NCBI GenBank assembly: GCA_902492005.1
Contig: CABUJV010000020.1
Span: 1-37,679 of the forward strand
Direction of reading: 5' to 3'
Length of the DNA: 37,679 nucleotides
DNA from: an uncultured Eubacteriales bacterium
Lineage (GTDB): Bacteria; Bacillota; Clostridia; Oscillospirales; Oscillospiraceae
Under the pieces are notes generated by a model, which was not told the origin of the DNA, did no database searches, and saw only the letters and a program-made list of their open reading frames with translations. The position numbers were made by a program, and so were the translations under genes. Shown here one piece after another: positions 21,730 to 32,800 of this stretch (its first letter is position 1; the number at the start of each line of letters is the position of its first letter).

Positions 21730-22197
21730 TTAATAGAACTGCTCGAACAAATCCTCCAGCATGGGACGGTAATTCCCCTCTTCCAGCCACTGCTGGACGC
21801 GCTGCATCAATGCCAGCTGGATGTCCGGATAGGTCATGTTTTCCGGCAGGCCCTCCACCAGGCGGTTTTCAGCGATCTCCGATCCCTCCGGCCGCCGGCC
21901 CAGTTCCTCCACCTCCGCGAAAAACAGCCCGCCGTAGGTGCGCTGCCCGTCCTCGGTGTAGACCCCGTAGGCCGAGACCGCCTCAAGCTGGCACTCGGCC
22001 ACACCGGTCTCTTCCAGCAGCTCCCGCCGGGCGGTCTGGTAGATGCTCTCCCCCGGCTCCCGGTGGCCGCCGGGCAGCTCCCAGGTCTGCCGGTCCCTGT
22101 GGCGGCAGAGCAGCCACTGATCCCCAAAGCGGGCGGCGATCACCGCGAAGGTCAGGTCGCTGTCCAGCGCCTGATCAAAAAACTTCACTTCCACCAT
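21730..22197 (-). CDS. NUDIX hydrolase
   Basis: A 155-residue hydrolase of nucleoside diphosphates linked to another moiety. The Nudix box is complete from Gly44 to Val66: G-x5-E50-x7-RELLEETGV, with the catalytic glutamates present. The preceding DRQTWELPGG and the later YGVYTEDGQRTYGGLFFAEV are usual for MutT-like enzymes; the substrate cannot be told. Its GAGGTGA ribosome-binding site overlaps the rpoD stop codon, 11 nt separate the genes, and it is the last gene before the terminator, so it is translated from the dnaG-rpoD transcript. A housekeeping nucleotide-pool role is an inference from this setting. Confidence 0.93.
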   Translation of the reverse strand: MVEVKFFDQALDSDLTFAVIAARFGDQWLLCRHRDRQTWELPGGHREPGESIYQTARRELLEETGVAECQLEAVSAYGVYTEDGQRTYGGLFFAEVEELGRRPEGSEIAENRLVEGLPENMTYPDIQLALMQRVQQWLEEGNYRPMLEDLFEQFY

Positions 22198-22208
22198 GGT
22201 CCGTCACC

Positions 22209-23520
<1,312 letters not shown>

Positions 23521-23528
<8 letters not shown>

Positions 23529-25287
23529 GGATGCATCCTCCGTACCCTTTCTTCTCCCGGTATTTCTCCCGCATCACCAAAAGGGGATCGGCTCCGCCGT
23601 CCCCCGCCCGCTTGGCGGCTTCGGTCTCTATAATCTCTATGTAGTCCCCCATGGCCTCCCCGGCATTCTGCAGGGACTCCGGCTGGTTCAGCACACCGGT
23701 CAGGTGGCTCATCTCACCGGGCTCCAGCTCTCCAGCCAGGGCGGGGAGGCTCACCGAAAGTCCGGCGCTCCAGCGTGCCCGCAGCAGAGTAAACACCCGC
23801 GCCAGCAGCGGCGAGGAGAACTGCTCCGCCCCCAGGCGCTCCGCCCGTTTCAGCAGCTCCGGATCCAGCAGGACGAGCCGCAGGACCCCCTCCTCCGCCC
23901 GGGCAGAGCGGATGTTCTCGTACCGCATGGCCCGCTCCCTGGGCTGAAGCTGGACGGCCGGGGTCAGGTCCCTGCGCTCCTGCTGCCTCTTCTCCTTCTT
24001 CAGCCGGCGGGACAGCTCCCGTTTGACCTCCTGGCCCATGGCCTCGGCGGAGATGCCTGCAGTCTGGGCGCAGCGGGCGCCGTAGACCTCCCGCTCCACC
24101 GGGCTGGCTAGCGAGGCCACCAGCCCCGCAGCGTCCCGCAGGAACTCCACCTTCTGGGCATCGTCGGTCAGATCGTACTTCTGCTGGATCTGCCGGATGC
24201 GGTAGTCGACGTGGTTCTCGCTCTGGTCCAGCAGCCGGGCAAAGGCCTCCCGTCCGAAGGACCTAATATACTCGTCCGGGTCCTTGGCCCCCTGCATCCG
24301 CAGGACCTTGACCTGGATGCCCGTCTTTTCCAGGATGGGGATGGCCCGCTGGGCCGCCGAGACCCCCGCCCCGTCGCCGTCGTAGGCGATGACCGCCTCC
24401 TTGGTGAACCGGGCCAGAAGCTGGGCGTGGTCCGGGGTCAGGGCGGTGCCCAGAGAGGCCACCGCGCAGTCGAAGCCCGCCTGGTGCAGGGAGATGGTGT
24501 CCATATAGCCCTCCGTGAGGATGATGCGCCCCAGCTTGGTGCGCTTGGCAATGTTGAGGGCAAAGAGGTTGCGGCCCTTGTTGAACACCACCGTGTCCGG
24601 TGAGTTGAGGTATTTGGGCGTGCCGTCGTCCAGCACCCGGCCGCCGAAGCCGATCACGTCCCCCCGTAGGTCAATGATGGGGAACATGACCCGGTTGCGG
24701 AAGCGGTCGTAGACCCGGCCCTCCTTGCTCTTGACTACCAGCCCCACGTCCAGCAGGTCGCTTTTGTCGTAGCCCTTTTCCCCCATGGCCCGGATGAGGT
24801 TGTCCCATCCGTCGGGCGCCATGCCCAGGCCGAAGCGGGTGACGGTACTTTTGGACAGCTGCCGCTTTTCAAAGAGGTACTCCGCCCCCGTCCGGCCGCC
24901 CGGCGACCGGAGGATCTCGTGAAAGTACCGGGCGGCTTCCTTGTTCAGGGCCAGCAGCCGCTCGCGCTTCTTGCGGAGGTCGGCGCTCCCCCGCTCTTCC
25001 GGCACCTCCAGGCCCGCCCGCTTGGCCAGCAGGCGCACCGCGTCGGGAAAGGGAAGATTTTCGATCTCCATGACGAAGTTGATGACGCCGCCGCCCTTGC
25101 CGCAGCCGAAGCAGTGGTAGATCTGCTTCTCCGGCACCACATGAAAAGAGGGGGTCCTCTCCCCGTGGAAGGGGCACAGCCCCCAAAGGCTCCCGCCCTT
25201 GGGCGTCAGGGACACATAGTCGGCCACCACGTCGGCGATGTCGCACCGGGCGGTGAGCTCGTCGATGAATTGCGCCGGAATGGCCAA
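23521..25287 (-). CDS. dnaG: DNA primase
   Basis: Makes RNA primers for replication. The 588-residue protein has the CHC2 zinc ribbon with Cys38, His41, Cys59 and Cys62 (CPFHGERTPSF; HCFGC), the primase core, a TOPRIM domain with EGYMDTISLHQAG and YDGDGAG acidic motifs, and a C-terminal DnaB-helicase-binding region. The start codon appears to be TTG at 25287, preceded by a GGGGGG ribosome-binding site; no ATG lies nearby in frame and the Ala-Ile-Pro N-terminus matches relatives. It overlaps rpoD by 8 nt and lies 77 nt after dgt. A pair of TGACAG/CTGTCA arms sits in that gap, without a clear promoter. Confidence 0.97.
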
Positions 25288-25364
25288 GGATGTCCCCCCT
25301 TTGTCGTATCTTTACCAAACTTTGACAGGGCTATACCTAGAAAACACTGTCATGGCTTTTTCCT

Positions 25365-26369
25365 TTACTTTACTGACCAGGATACCGGTATAAAGGCCAG
25401 GGAGAACTTTTCCACCGCATAGTTGTCCGTCATTCCGGCGATGTAGTCGCAGACGGCCCGCTCCACGCCCTCCCGTTCCCGGATGTCCTGGAACTCAGGG
25501 GGCAGCCTGTCCGGGTCTTTTCTATAGTATTCAAACAGACGCCGCAGCATGTCCTGGGCTTTGGATTCCTCGCCCTTGGCCACCGGGTTGCGGAAGACCG
25601 CCTCGAACATGAACTCCCGCAGATTGTGCATGGCCTCCCGGCAGGCGGGGGACTGCCGGATTTCCCCGGTCCCGGCGCTGGCCTCAATGATGTCCACCGT
25701 CAGGGTATCGATCCGCTCGGAATGGGTGAATCCCAGCACGTTGGAGATCTCCAGAGGAATGTCCATGGGGTAGATGATGCCCCCCCGCATGGCGTCGTCG
25801 ATGTCGTGGTTGATATAGGCGATCTTGTCGGCCAGCCGCAGGAGCTGGCCCTCCAGGGTCTCCGCTGTGTCCGGCCCGGTGTGGCACAGGATGCCCCGCC
25901 GCACCTCGTAGGTCAGATTGAGACCGTCGCCGTCCTGCTCCAGCCGGTCCACCACCCGCAGGGACTGAACGTTGTGCTGGAAGCCCCCCGGCATAATCTC
26001 ATTGAGGACCCGCTCGCCGGCGTGACCGAAGGGGGTGTGCCCCAAATCGTGGCCAAAGGCGGCGGCCTCCGTCAGGTCCTCGTTGAGCTGCAGGCCCCGG
26101 GCCATGGTCCGCGCAATGCGGGCCACCTCGATGGTGTGGGTCATGCGGGTGCGGTAATGGTCCCCCTCGGGCTGGAGAAAGACCTGCGTCTTGTGCATCA
26201 GCCGCCGAAACGCCTTGGAGTGGATGATCCGGTCGATGTCCCGCTGAAAGCAGGTCCGGACCGGGCAGGGCTCCGCCGGGCGCTGCCGCCCCCTGGAATC
26301 CACCGACCGGCAGGCATAGGGGGATAGGAGCTGCCGCTCCAGCGCCTCGCGCCGCTCTCTCACTGTCAA
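25365..26369 (-). CDS. dgt: dGTP triphosphohydrolase-like HD protein
   Basis: A 334-residue HD-domain protein of the deoxyguanosinetriphosphate triphosphohydrolase family, which splits dNTPs to deoxynucleoside and triphosphate and affects the nucleotide pool. The metal-binding set is present: His78 in THTIEVARIAR and His107-Asp108 in FGHDLGHTPFGH, with the downstream YINHDIDDA helix carrying the last Asp. The N-terminal DIDRIIHSKAFRRLMHKTQV is typical of the short (non-E. coli) class. The start is TTG at 26369 with GGGAGG 9 nt upstream. In clostridia it commonly precedes dnaG and rpoD, as here, tying nucleotide supply to replication. Confidence 0.95.
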   Translation of the reverse strand: MTVRERREALERQLLSPYACRSVDSRGRQRPAEPCPVRTCFQRDIDRIIHSKAFRRLMHKTQVFLQPEGDHYRTRMTHTIEVARIARTMARGLQLNEDLTEAAAFGHDLGHTPFGHAGERVLNEIMPGGFQHNVQSLRVVDRLEQDGDGLNLTYEVRRGILCHTGPDTAETLEGQLLRLADKIAYINHDIDDAMRGGIIYPMDIPLEISNVLGFTHSERIDTLTVDIIEASAGTGEIRQSPACREAMHNLREFMFEAVFRNPVAKGEESKAQDMLRRLFEYYRKDPDRLPPEFQDIREREGVERAVCDYIAGMTDNYAVEKFSLAFIPVSWSVK

Positions 26370-26477
26370 GGTATTCCGCCTCCCTTGTTTGGGTCTGGTG
26401 TTATATACACCGCAGAGAGGAAGAAATCCTGCCTCTTTTCAAAATTTCACAGAAAATTCATATTTCTGCGGTTCTTT

Positions 26478-27104
26478 TTACCGGGGCACATCCTTGAGGA
26501 TCTCCCCGGTAACTGCCGGGACCACGCTGCCGGCGGTGATCTCGGTCATCCTCTGTGTAAAGGCTTCTACCTTGTCCTCTGGGAGCAGCACCGGCATGGT
26601 CACCTGGGCGGCGTATTCCGGTTCCCCCAGAACGCCGCCCAGGCTCTCCGCCTCCAGCTTTACCCGCTCGAACAGGCTGTAAGGCACGGTCAGGGCCACC
26701 TGGGTCCACCGGCGGACCACCGAGATACCGGCGGCGTCCAGAGCGTCCTTGGCGCTCTTGGTGTAGGCCCGGACCAGTCCCCCCGCCCCCAGCAGGATGC
26801 CGCCGAAATAGCGGGTCACCACGCACACCACGTTGGTGACCTCCTCCCGCTGGAACACGTTGAGCATGGGCTGGCCGGCGGTGCCCTGGGGCTCCCCGTC
26901 GTCGGAGTAGCGCTCCACGCCCCCCTCCCGCAGCCGGTAGCACCAGCAGTTGTGGCGGGCGTCGTAATAGCGCTTTTTCATCTCCTCGATGCGGGCGCGG
27001 GCCTCCGCTTCGTTCTCCACCCGCCAGACATGTCCGAGGAAGCGGGAGCGTTTCTCCGTGAATTCCGTCTCCGAGGCGCGGGTCGGGATGTAATATTCTG
27101 TCAT
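26478..27104 (-). CDS. yigZ: YigZ/IMPACT family protein
   Basis: A 208-residue member of the UPF0029/YigZ family, bacterial relatives of the translation-linked IMPACT protein. The N-terminal domain (about 1-120) shows the conserved KRSRFLGHV, HNCWCYRL, SDDGEPQGTAG and VTRYFGGILLGAGGL motifs; the C-terminal part (about 140-208) is the ferredoxin-like DUF1949 domain. The exact role is not settled. ATG 27104 overlaps the stop of the GNAT gene (ATGA), placing it third in hflX-GNAT-yigZ. The longer open frame upstream is a shadow of the GNAT gene. Confidence 0.94.
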   Translation of the reverse strand: MTEYYIPTRASETEFTEKRSRFLGHVWRVENEAEARARIEEMKKRYYDARHNCWCYRLREGGVERYSDDGEPQGTAGQPMLNVFQREEVTNVVCVVTRYFGGILLGAGGLVRAYTKSAKDALDAAGISVVRRWTQVALTVPYSLFERVKLEAESLGGVLGEPEYAAQVTMPVLLPEDKVEAFTQRMTEITAGSVVPAVTGEILKDVPR

Positions 27105-27634
27105 AGGGCCTGCCACTCCTCCCTGGTCAGGGCGTAGTGGAGCTCGGTGCGCTCCTCCCCCATGAGCTCCACCCAGGTCCGCTCGGTGAAGCGGTAGCGA
27201 AAGCCGCACTTTTCCACCACACGGCGGGACCTGCCGTTGAAGTCGTAATGGCCGCACCACTGGGCGTTGAGGCCCAGATCCTCGAAGCCGTAGCGCAGGA
27301 GCTCCCGAACGGCCTCTGGCATGAGGCCCCGGCCCCAGCAGGCCGGGCTCATAGCGTAGCCGATCTCGTCGTCCGGGCCGGGCAGCAGGGTCTGGTGCCT
27401 GCCCACATAGCCGGCGGACCCGATCACCTTGCCGTCCTCCCTCCGCTCCAGGGCGAACACGCCGGGCCGGGCAAAGACGGTGCGGATGATTGCCAGGCTC
27501 TCAGCCTGGTCCCGGTGAGGCTGCCATCCGGCGGCGGGACCCACCCGGGGGTCCCGGCCATATTCGAACACGTCGGCGGCATCCCGGTCTTCGAAGGGCC
27601 GCAGGATGAGCCGGGGCGTCTCTAATCGTTCCAC
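27101..27634 (-). CDS. GNAT-family N-acetyltransferase (RimJ/RimL-like)
   Basis: A 177-residue acetyltransferase of the RimJ/RimL type (Acetyltransf_3). It opens with the family signature VERLETPRLILRPFEDRDAA, has EIGYAMSPACWGRGLMPEAV (acetyl-CoA binding, the RGxxxE-like turn) and the later CGHYDFNGRSRRVVEKCGF. These enzymes acetylate protein N-termini or small molecules; the substrate is unknown. The start is GTG at 27634 with GGAGG 7 nt upstream, inside the 3' end of hflX (13-nt overlap). It ends in an ATGA overlap with yigZ. The tight overlaps make hflX-GNAT-yigZ one translational unit. Confidence 0.92.
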   Translation of the reverse strand: MERLETPRLILRPFEDRDAADVFEYGRDPRVGPAAGWQPHRDQAESLAIIRTVFARPGVFALERREDGKVIGSAGYVGRHQTLLPGPDDEIGYAMSPACWGRGLMPEAVRELLRYGFEDLGLNAQWCGHYDFNGRSRRVVEKCGFRYRFTERTWVELMGEERTELHYALTREEWQAL

Positions 27635-28899
27635 ACAAATTCCTCCATCTGGCCCAGGATCTTGGGGGTACAGACGGCGGTGACCTGGATGGTCTCCCCG
27701 TATTCCACCGCCTCCACCTTGGCCTCCCGATAGAGCATGTCCACCAGCCCGCCCTGGCTGTAGGGCAGGCGGAGGGTGACCTTGTGGGCGCCGGCGTCCA
27801 GCCGCTTGCCGATTCCTGCAACGAGCTGGTCCAGTCCAGCCCCCGTCCGGGCCGACACCGTAACGATGTCCTCCCCGTGGGGCAGGATGTCCCCGGTGTA
27901 CCGATCCGCTTTGTTGAATACCTCGATGCGGGGGGTCCGCTCCGCCCCCAGCTCCCGGATAAGGGCGTCCACCACCTCGGCCTGCTGCCGCCACTTCGGG
28001 TTAGAGCCGTCGATGACGTGGAGCAGCAGGTCGGCAAAGGACAACTCCTCCAGGGTGGCCTTGAAGGCCTCCACCAAATGGTGGGGCAGCTTGGAGATGA
28101 AGCCCACCGTGTCAGAGATGAGCACCGTGCAGGTATCGGAGATCGCCAGGGTGCGGGTGGTGGTGTCCAGGGTGTCGAACAGCCGGTCGTTGGCCGGGAT
28201 ATCCGCGCCGGTCAGCTTGTTGAGCAGGGTGGACTTGCCCGCGTTGGTATAGCCCACGATGGCCACCACCGGCACCTCGTTTTTGATGCGCCGCTCCCTC
28301 TGCACCCCCCGGACCCGCCGGACCTGCTCCAGGTCCTCTTCCAGCTTGGCGATCTTTTTGCGGATGTGCCGCCGGTCCGTCTCCAGCTGGGTCTCGCCGG
28401 GGCCGCGGGTGCCGATGGGGGACTTGCCGCCGGAGGCGGTCTGCCGCACCAGGTGGCCCCACATGCCGGTGAGGCGGGGGAGCAGATATTTGTACTGCGC
28501 CAGCTCCACCTGAAGGCGGCCCTCCTTGGTACGGGCCCGCTGGGCGAAGATGTCCAGGATGAGGGCGGAGCGGTCCATGACGGACACCCCCAGCTCCTCG
28601 GACAGCACCCGCTGCTGGGAGGGAGACAGGGCGTTGTCGAAGATCACCATATCGGCCCCCTGGGCGGCGGCCAGCTCCCGGACCTCCGCCACCTTGCCCT
28701 CCCCGATGAAGGTCCTGGGATCGGGGGTGTCCTTGTTCTGGAGCACCATACCCACACACGCGCCCCCCGCCGTCTCCAGCAGGGCGGAGAGCTCCTCCAT
28801 GGAGCTCTCCGTGGCGGTCTCCTCCCGGTCCAGGGCCGGGGAGTTGAGCCCCACCAGCACCGCCTGATTGATTTTTACTTCCGTCGTATTCTCTGTCAT
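27622..28899 (-). CDS. hflX: Ribosome-associated GTPase HflX
   Basis: A 425-residue GTPase that splits stalled 70S ribosomes and is tied to heat and antibiotic stress. The N-terminal nucleotide-binding HflX domain (about 1-180: GEGKVAEVRELA; FDNALSPSQQRVLSEELGV) and coiled-coil linker lead to the G domain, with the P-loop GYTNAGKSTLLN near residue 212, DTVGFI-type G3 and FNKADR G4. All motifs are intact. GGAGG precedes ATG 28899. It lies 43 nt after the flavin reductase-like gene and overlaps the GNAT gene, so it probably shares their transcript. Confidence 0.97.
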   Translation of the reverse strand: MTENTTEVKINQAVLVGLNSPALDREETATESSMEELSALLETAGGACVGMVLQNKDTPDPRTFIGEGKVAEVRELAAAQGADMVIFDNALSPSQQRVLSEELGVSVMDRSALILDIFAQRARTKEGRLQVELAQYKYLLPRLTGMWGHLVRQTASGGKSPIGTRGPGETQLETDRRHIRKKIAKLEEDLEQVRRVRGVQRERRIKNEVPVVAIVGYTNAGKSTLLNKLTGADIPANDRLFDTLDTTTRTLAISDTCTVLISDTVGFISKLPHHLVEAFKATLEELSFADLLLHVIDGSNPKWRQQAEVVDALIRELGAERTPRIEVFNKADRYTGDILPHGEDIVTVSARTGAGLDQLVAGIGKRLDAGAHKVTLRLPYSQGGLVDMLYREAKVEAVEYGETIQVTAVCTPKILGQMEEFVWND

Positions 28900-28942
28900 A
28901 CATCCTCCGTCGCCGCAGCGCCCGCCGTATCCCGTCCGGACG

Positions 28943-29449
28943 TCAGACTTTTTTCAAACACTCCACGATCTCGCCGATATAGATGCGGTGGTAGTCCTGG
29001 TTCGGATACCACTTTCCGTCGGTCCCGGGGTCCAGGAAATGGGTGGGGTCCATGTCCTGCCAGTACACCTTGCGGCAGACCAGCACCAGCTCGGCCTCCT
29101 CAAAATAGGGCGCGTCTCCCGCTCCGGCGGCTACCGTAAAGCCGCATTCCTTTATCTTGTCGATGTCCCGGCCGCTCTTGGCCCCACAGAGGGCCAGCGC
29201 CCTGCGGTGCTCCTCGCCGAAAAAGGCCAGCGTGAAGTAGTCCTCCCGCTCCACAAACTCCCTGGTGTACCGCTGGGGCCGGATGTAGCAGGTGGCCACG
29301 TTGGTCCCCCAAAGTACCCCAAGGCCCCCCCAGCTCGCCGTCATGGTGTTGCACTTTCCCGGTGTCCCGGCGGTGATCAGCATCCACTGGTCCCCAATCA
29401 GGGAGCATACGTTTTGATCCAGGGTCTTGACGTCGATTCTTTCAAACAT
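28943..29449 (-). CDS. Flavin reductase-like / FMN-binding protein
   Basis: A 168-residue protein of the flavin reductase-like (split-barrel FMN-binding) family. Typical features are the early GDQWMLITAGTPGKCNTMTA strand-loop that binds flavin, GTNVATCYIRPQRYTREFVE and FTLAFFGEEHRRAL. Such proteins reduce FMN or act as flavoprotein oxidoreductases; the partner cannot be told. GGGAGG lies 8 nt before ATG 29449. It is the first gene of the block leading to hflX. A TATACT-like -10 lies just behind the rpmE terminator but lacks a convincing -35 box. Confidence 0.9.
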   Translation of the reverse strand: MFERIDVKTLDQNVCSLIGDQWMLITAGTPGKCNTMTASWGGLGVLWGTNVATCYIRPQRYTREFVEREDYFTLAFFGEEHRRALALCGAKSGRDIDKIKECGFTVAAGAGDAPYFEEAELVLVCRKVYWQDMDPTHFLDPGTDGKWYPNQDYHRIYIGEIVECLKKV

Positions 29450-29485
29450 GACTTTTCCTCCCGTTCACAGATGCTTTCAGTATAT

Positions 29486-29520
29486 GCGAAAGGACCCGCG
29501 CCGAAACCGGCACGGGTCCA
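29486..29520 (-). terminator. Terminator of rpmE
   Basis: On the minus strand GGACCCGTGCCG (29519-29508) pairs with CGGCGCGGGTCC (29503-29492, one wobble pair), loop GTTT, followed by TTTCGC. The U-run is short. Confidence 0.8.
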
Positions 29521-29533
29521 AAAAGCTACAATC

Positions 29534-29740
29534 TTACTTCTGGTCCAGACCAAACTTCTTGTTGAAGCGGCTGACACGTCCGCCCGTATCCACCATCTTC
29601 TGCTTGCCGGTGAAGAAGGGGTGACACTTGGAGCAAACCTCCACCTTAATGTCCTTCTTGGTAGAACCGGTCTCGATCACGTTACCACACGCGCACCTGA
29701 TGGTGGTCTGCTGGTAGTTGGGATGGATGCCTTCCTTCAT
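29534..29740 (-). CDS. rpmE: 50S ribosomal protein L31 (zinc-binding form)
   Basis: A 68-residue L31 of the large ribosomal subunit. The zinc-binding set is complete: Cys16, Cys18, Cys36 and Cys39 (CAC...CSKC), so this is the C+ paralogue rather than the zinc-independent YtiA type. MKEGIHPNYQ and the PFFTGKQKMVDTGGRV stretch are diagnostic. AAAGAGGTGA precedes ATG 29740. It is a single gene with its own promoter (29790-29818) and terminator. Confidence 0.98.
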   Translation of the reverse strand: MKEGIHPNYQQTTIRCACGNVIETGSTKKDIKVEVCSKCHPFFTGKQKMVDTGGRVSRFNKKFGLDQK

Positions 29741-29789
29741 TTTCGTTCACCTCTTTCTCCCTGGGGATATGCGCACAAACGCAACTAGT

Positions 29790-29818
29790 ATAATAGCATA
29801 GGCTCCCAGAAAATGCAA
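29790..29818 (-). promoter_or_regulatory. Promoter of rpmE
   Basis: Minus-strand TTGCAT (29818-29813), 17-bp spacer, TATTAT (29795-29790). Confidence 0.75.
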
Positions 29819-29847
29819 CTGTTTTTTTGCATTTTATCCGCAAAATT

Positions 29848-32800
29848 TCACACCTCCACCGCCCGGTCCAGCCGGAAAAACCACAGGATCCGGCGGGCGA
29901 CCCGCCGTCCGGTGACCTCTTCCAGCGCCCGGCTGTAGGCCATGAGCTGTGGGCGGTACTCCTCCGCCCGGGCCAGAACGGTCCGCTCCGTCACCCGGTC
30001 GGTTTTGAAGTCCACCACGGTGATGCCCTCCAGCGTTTCAAACCAGCAGTCCACCACGCCCTGGAGCAGCACCTCCTCTCCCGCCCCGGCCCGTGGGTAG
30101 TAATCCGCCGCCGGGACCAGGATGGAGAATTTATACTCCCGGTGGAGGCTGGTGGAGGCCGTCAGCTCCCGACCCAGGTCCGAGGCAAAGAAGGCGGCGA
30201 TACGCGCCGGGTCCGCCGCCTCACCCTGCTCCGGGGTGAGGAGGGCCAGGTCCACCAGCCTCCGGATCTCCTCCTCCGCCCCCTCCCGCGTGCCCGCCCG
30301 CTCAAAATCCAGGTACTGCATCACCAGGTGCAGGGCGGTACCCTTCTGGGCAGCGGTGAGGCCCAGCTCCTCTGCGGCAAACCGGGGACGGCCAAAGGGC
30401 GCCGGCGCGGCGGCGGGCTCCGTTTCCGGTCCGGCGCCCGCCCGCACCTCCTCATCCAGGGCCCTGCCCTTGAGCTGGGTGGCGGTCAGCTTGGATGGGA
30501 TGTCGGCGGCGGCGTGGGGATACGTCCAAGCCAAACGCTCCGCCAGGCCCTGGTCCGCCGCCGCCAGGTCCGCTTCCGGCCCTTCCTGCCGGCCGGACCA
30601 CCGGCCCTGGACCTGGAACAGCGGTCCGCCGTCCACCCACCGGACGTCCCAGGCAGGGCCGCACGGGGCCGCCACGTCCACACAGCAGTCCGCCGCCCGG
30701 CGCAGGGTCTCCCCGTCGGGCCGGGCCAGGGCACACAGCAGCACCCACTGGCCTACGCTCTGGGTGGCCAGCAGGGCCTGGGGCTCCACGGGACGGCCCG
30801 CGTCCCCCGCCAGACGCTGGAGCTCCCGGGCTCCGCCGGTGAGGGCGCAGGACAGGATCAGCTTCTCCTTGGCCCGGGTGACGGCCACGTACAGCAGCCG
30901 AAGCTCCTCGGCCATCATCTCTCCCTCCAGCTGCCTGGCCACCGCCTTCCGGGCCAGGGTGGTGAACTCCACCATCCGCTCCCGGTCCAGGCCCTTGGGC
31001 CCCACCCCCAGCTTGGGGTGGAAGAGCATGGGCTTCTGTATATCCTCCCGGTTCAGCCTTCTGGCCAGCCCGGCCAGAATGACCACCGGGAATTCCAGCC
31101 CCTTGGACTTGTGGATGCTCATCAGGCGCACCGCCGCCCCCTCCCGGCCGGCGGCGGCGGCGGTGAGGGTCTCCCCGTTCTCCCGCAGCCGGGCCAGGTG
31201 GGTAAGGAAGCCGAACAGCCCCTTGTGGCCGGCCTCCTCGAACTGCCGGGCGCACTGGGCCAGCGCCAGCAGGTTGCCCCGCCGCCGCTCCCCGTCTCCC
31301 ATGGCGCCGAAAACCCCCAGCAGATCAGTGCGGTCGTAGACCTGCCACAAAAGCTGATGGCAGCTCAACTCCCCCGCCAAGTCCCGCAGCTCGTCCAGTT
31401 CCTTCAGGAAGGCTAGGCAGTCGGTCTCCCCCCGCTCCGCCCCCAGCAGCAGGCAGCCGTAGAAGTCCGCCTTTCCGTCCGCGCCCCGCAGCAGGGCCAG
31501 CCGGTCGGCGGTAAAGCCCCAGACCGGGGAGCGCAGCACCGAAATCAGAGCCACGTCCTGCCGGGGATTGTCGATGATCTGGAGCAGGGACAGGGCCACG
31601 TTCCCCTCGGTGGAGGCGAAGAAGTCCCCGCCCCCCTCGGCCTCCCAGGGGATGTCCCGCTCCCCGAAGGCCCGGGCGTAGTGCTGCAGCACGGTGTTGG
31701 GGGAGCGCAGCAGCACCACGATATCGGCGCACCGCACCGGGCGCAGCCCCCCCTCTCCGTCGGAGACCGGGAAGCCCTCGTCCAGCAGCTCCCGGACCCG
31801 CCGGGCCACGAACCGGGCCTCCAGCAGGTCCCGGGCGGGCGTTTCGCCCTCCTCGCCGTCCCCGCCGCCGGACAGGTCGACGGCGTCCAGCTCCACCGCG
31901 TAGTCCGCCTCGTTCCCCGGGAAGGCCGCGCCGGGATAGAGGCTCTCGTCCGGGCCGTAGTCCATCTCCCCGAACTCCCGGGACATGAGGGCGCGGAACA
32001 GGTCGTTGGCCCCCTCCAGCACCTGGGGCCGGGAGCGGAAGTTCCGGGTCAGCAGGATGCGGCGGGGCTCCCCCTCCGCCGCCTCTCCTGCGGGCCGGAA
32101 GGTGCGGTATTTCTCCAAAAAGATGGTGGGGTCGGCCAGGCGGAAGCGGTAGATGGACTGCTTCACGTCCCCCACCAGGAAGAGCTTCCGCCCGCCGCCG
32201 GAGACGGCCTGAAAGATGGCGTTCTGCACCTCGTTGGTGTCCTGGTACTCGTCCACCATCACCTCGTCGAAGCGGGCGCTCCACTGCTCCGCCAGCTCGG
32301 TGGGGGCCCCGTCCTCCGTCAGCAGAGCCACCGCCAGATGCTCCAGGTCGGCAAAATCCAGCAGGCTCCGGCGGCGCTTTTCGGCGGTATAGGCGGCGGA
32401 GAAGTCCTCCACCAGGGCGAACAGCCCCCGCACCGCCGGCAATACCAGAGCCATGTCGGCCAGCAGATCGGCGCTGGAATCCCGGAGCAGCTCCCGGAGC
32501 TTTCCCATCCGTTTTTTGCACTTCTCCCGAATGGCCTTGATCTGCTCCTGGGCCATAGGGTCGCCGCAGCCTCGCACCGCCCCCAGCTTGGGGAACGGGA
32601 TCTCCGCCAAGGCCGCCGCCCGGTCCCAGCCCGCCTCCGCCGCCGCGGCAAAGGCCCCCAGTCCCTCCAGCGTAGCGGACAGGCTGGGGGCGTAGCCCCG
32701 CTCCAGCTTCTCGTCCCCCGCGCACAGTTCCCGGGCGTGGGCCATCCGGCCCTGCCAGTAGCGCCCCTGCCGGGCGGCGTCGGCCAGCAGCAGCCGGCCC

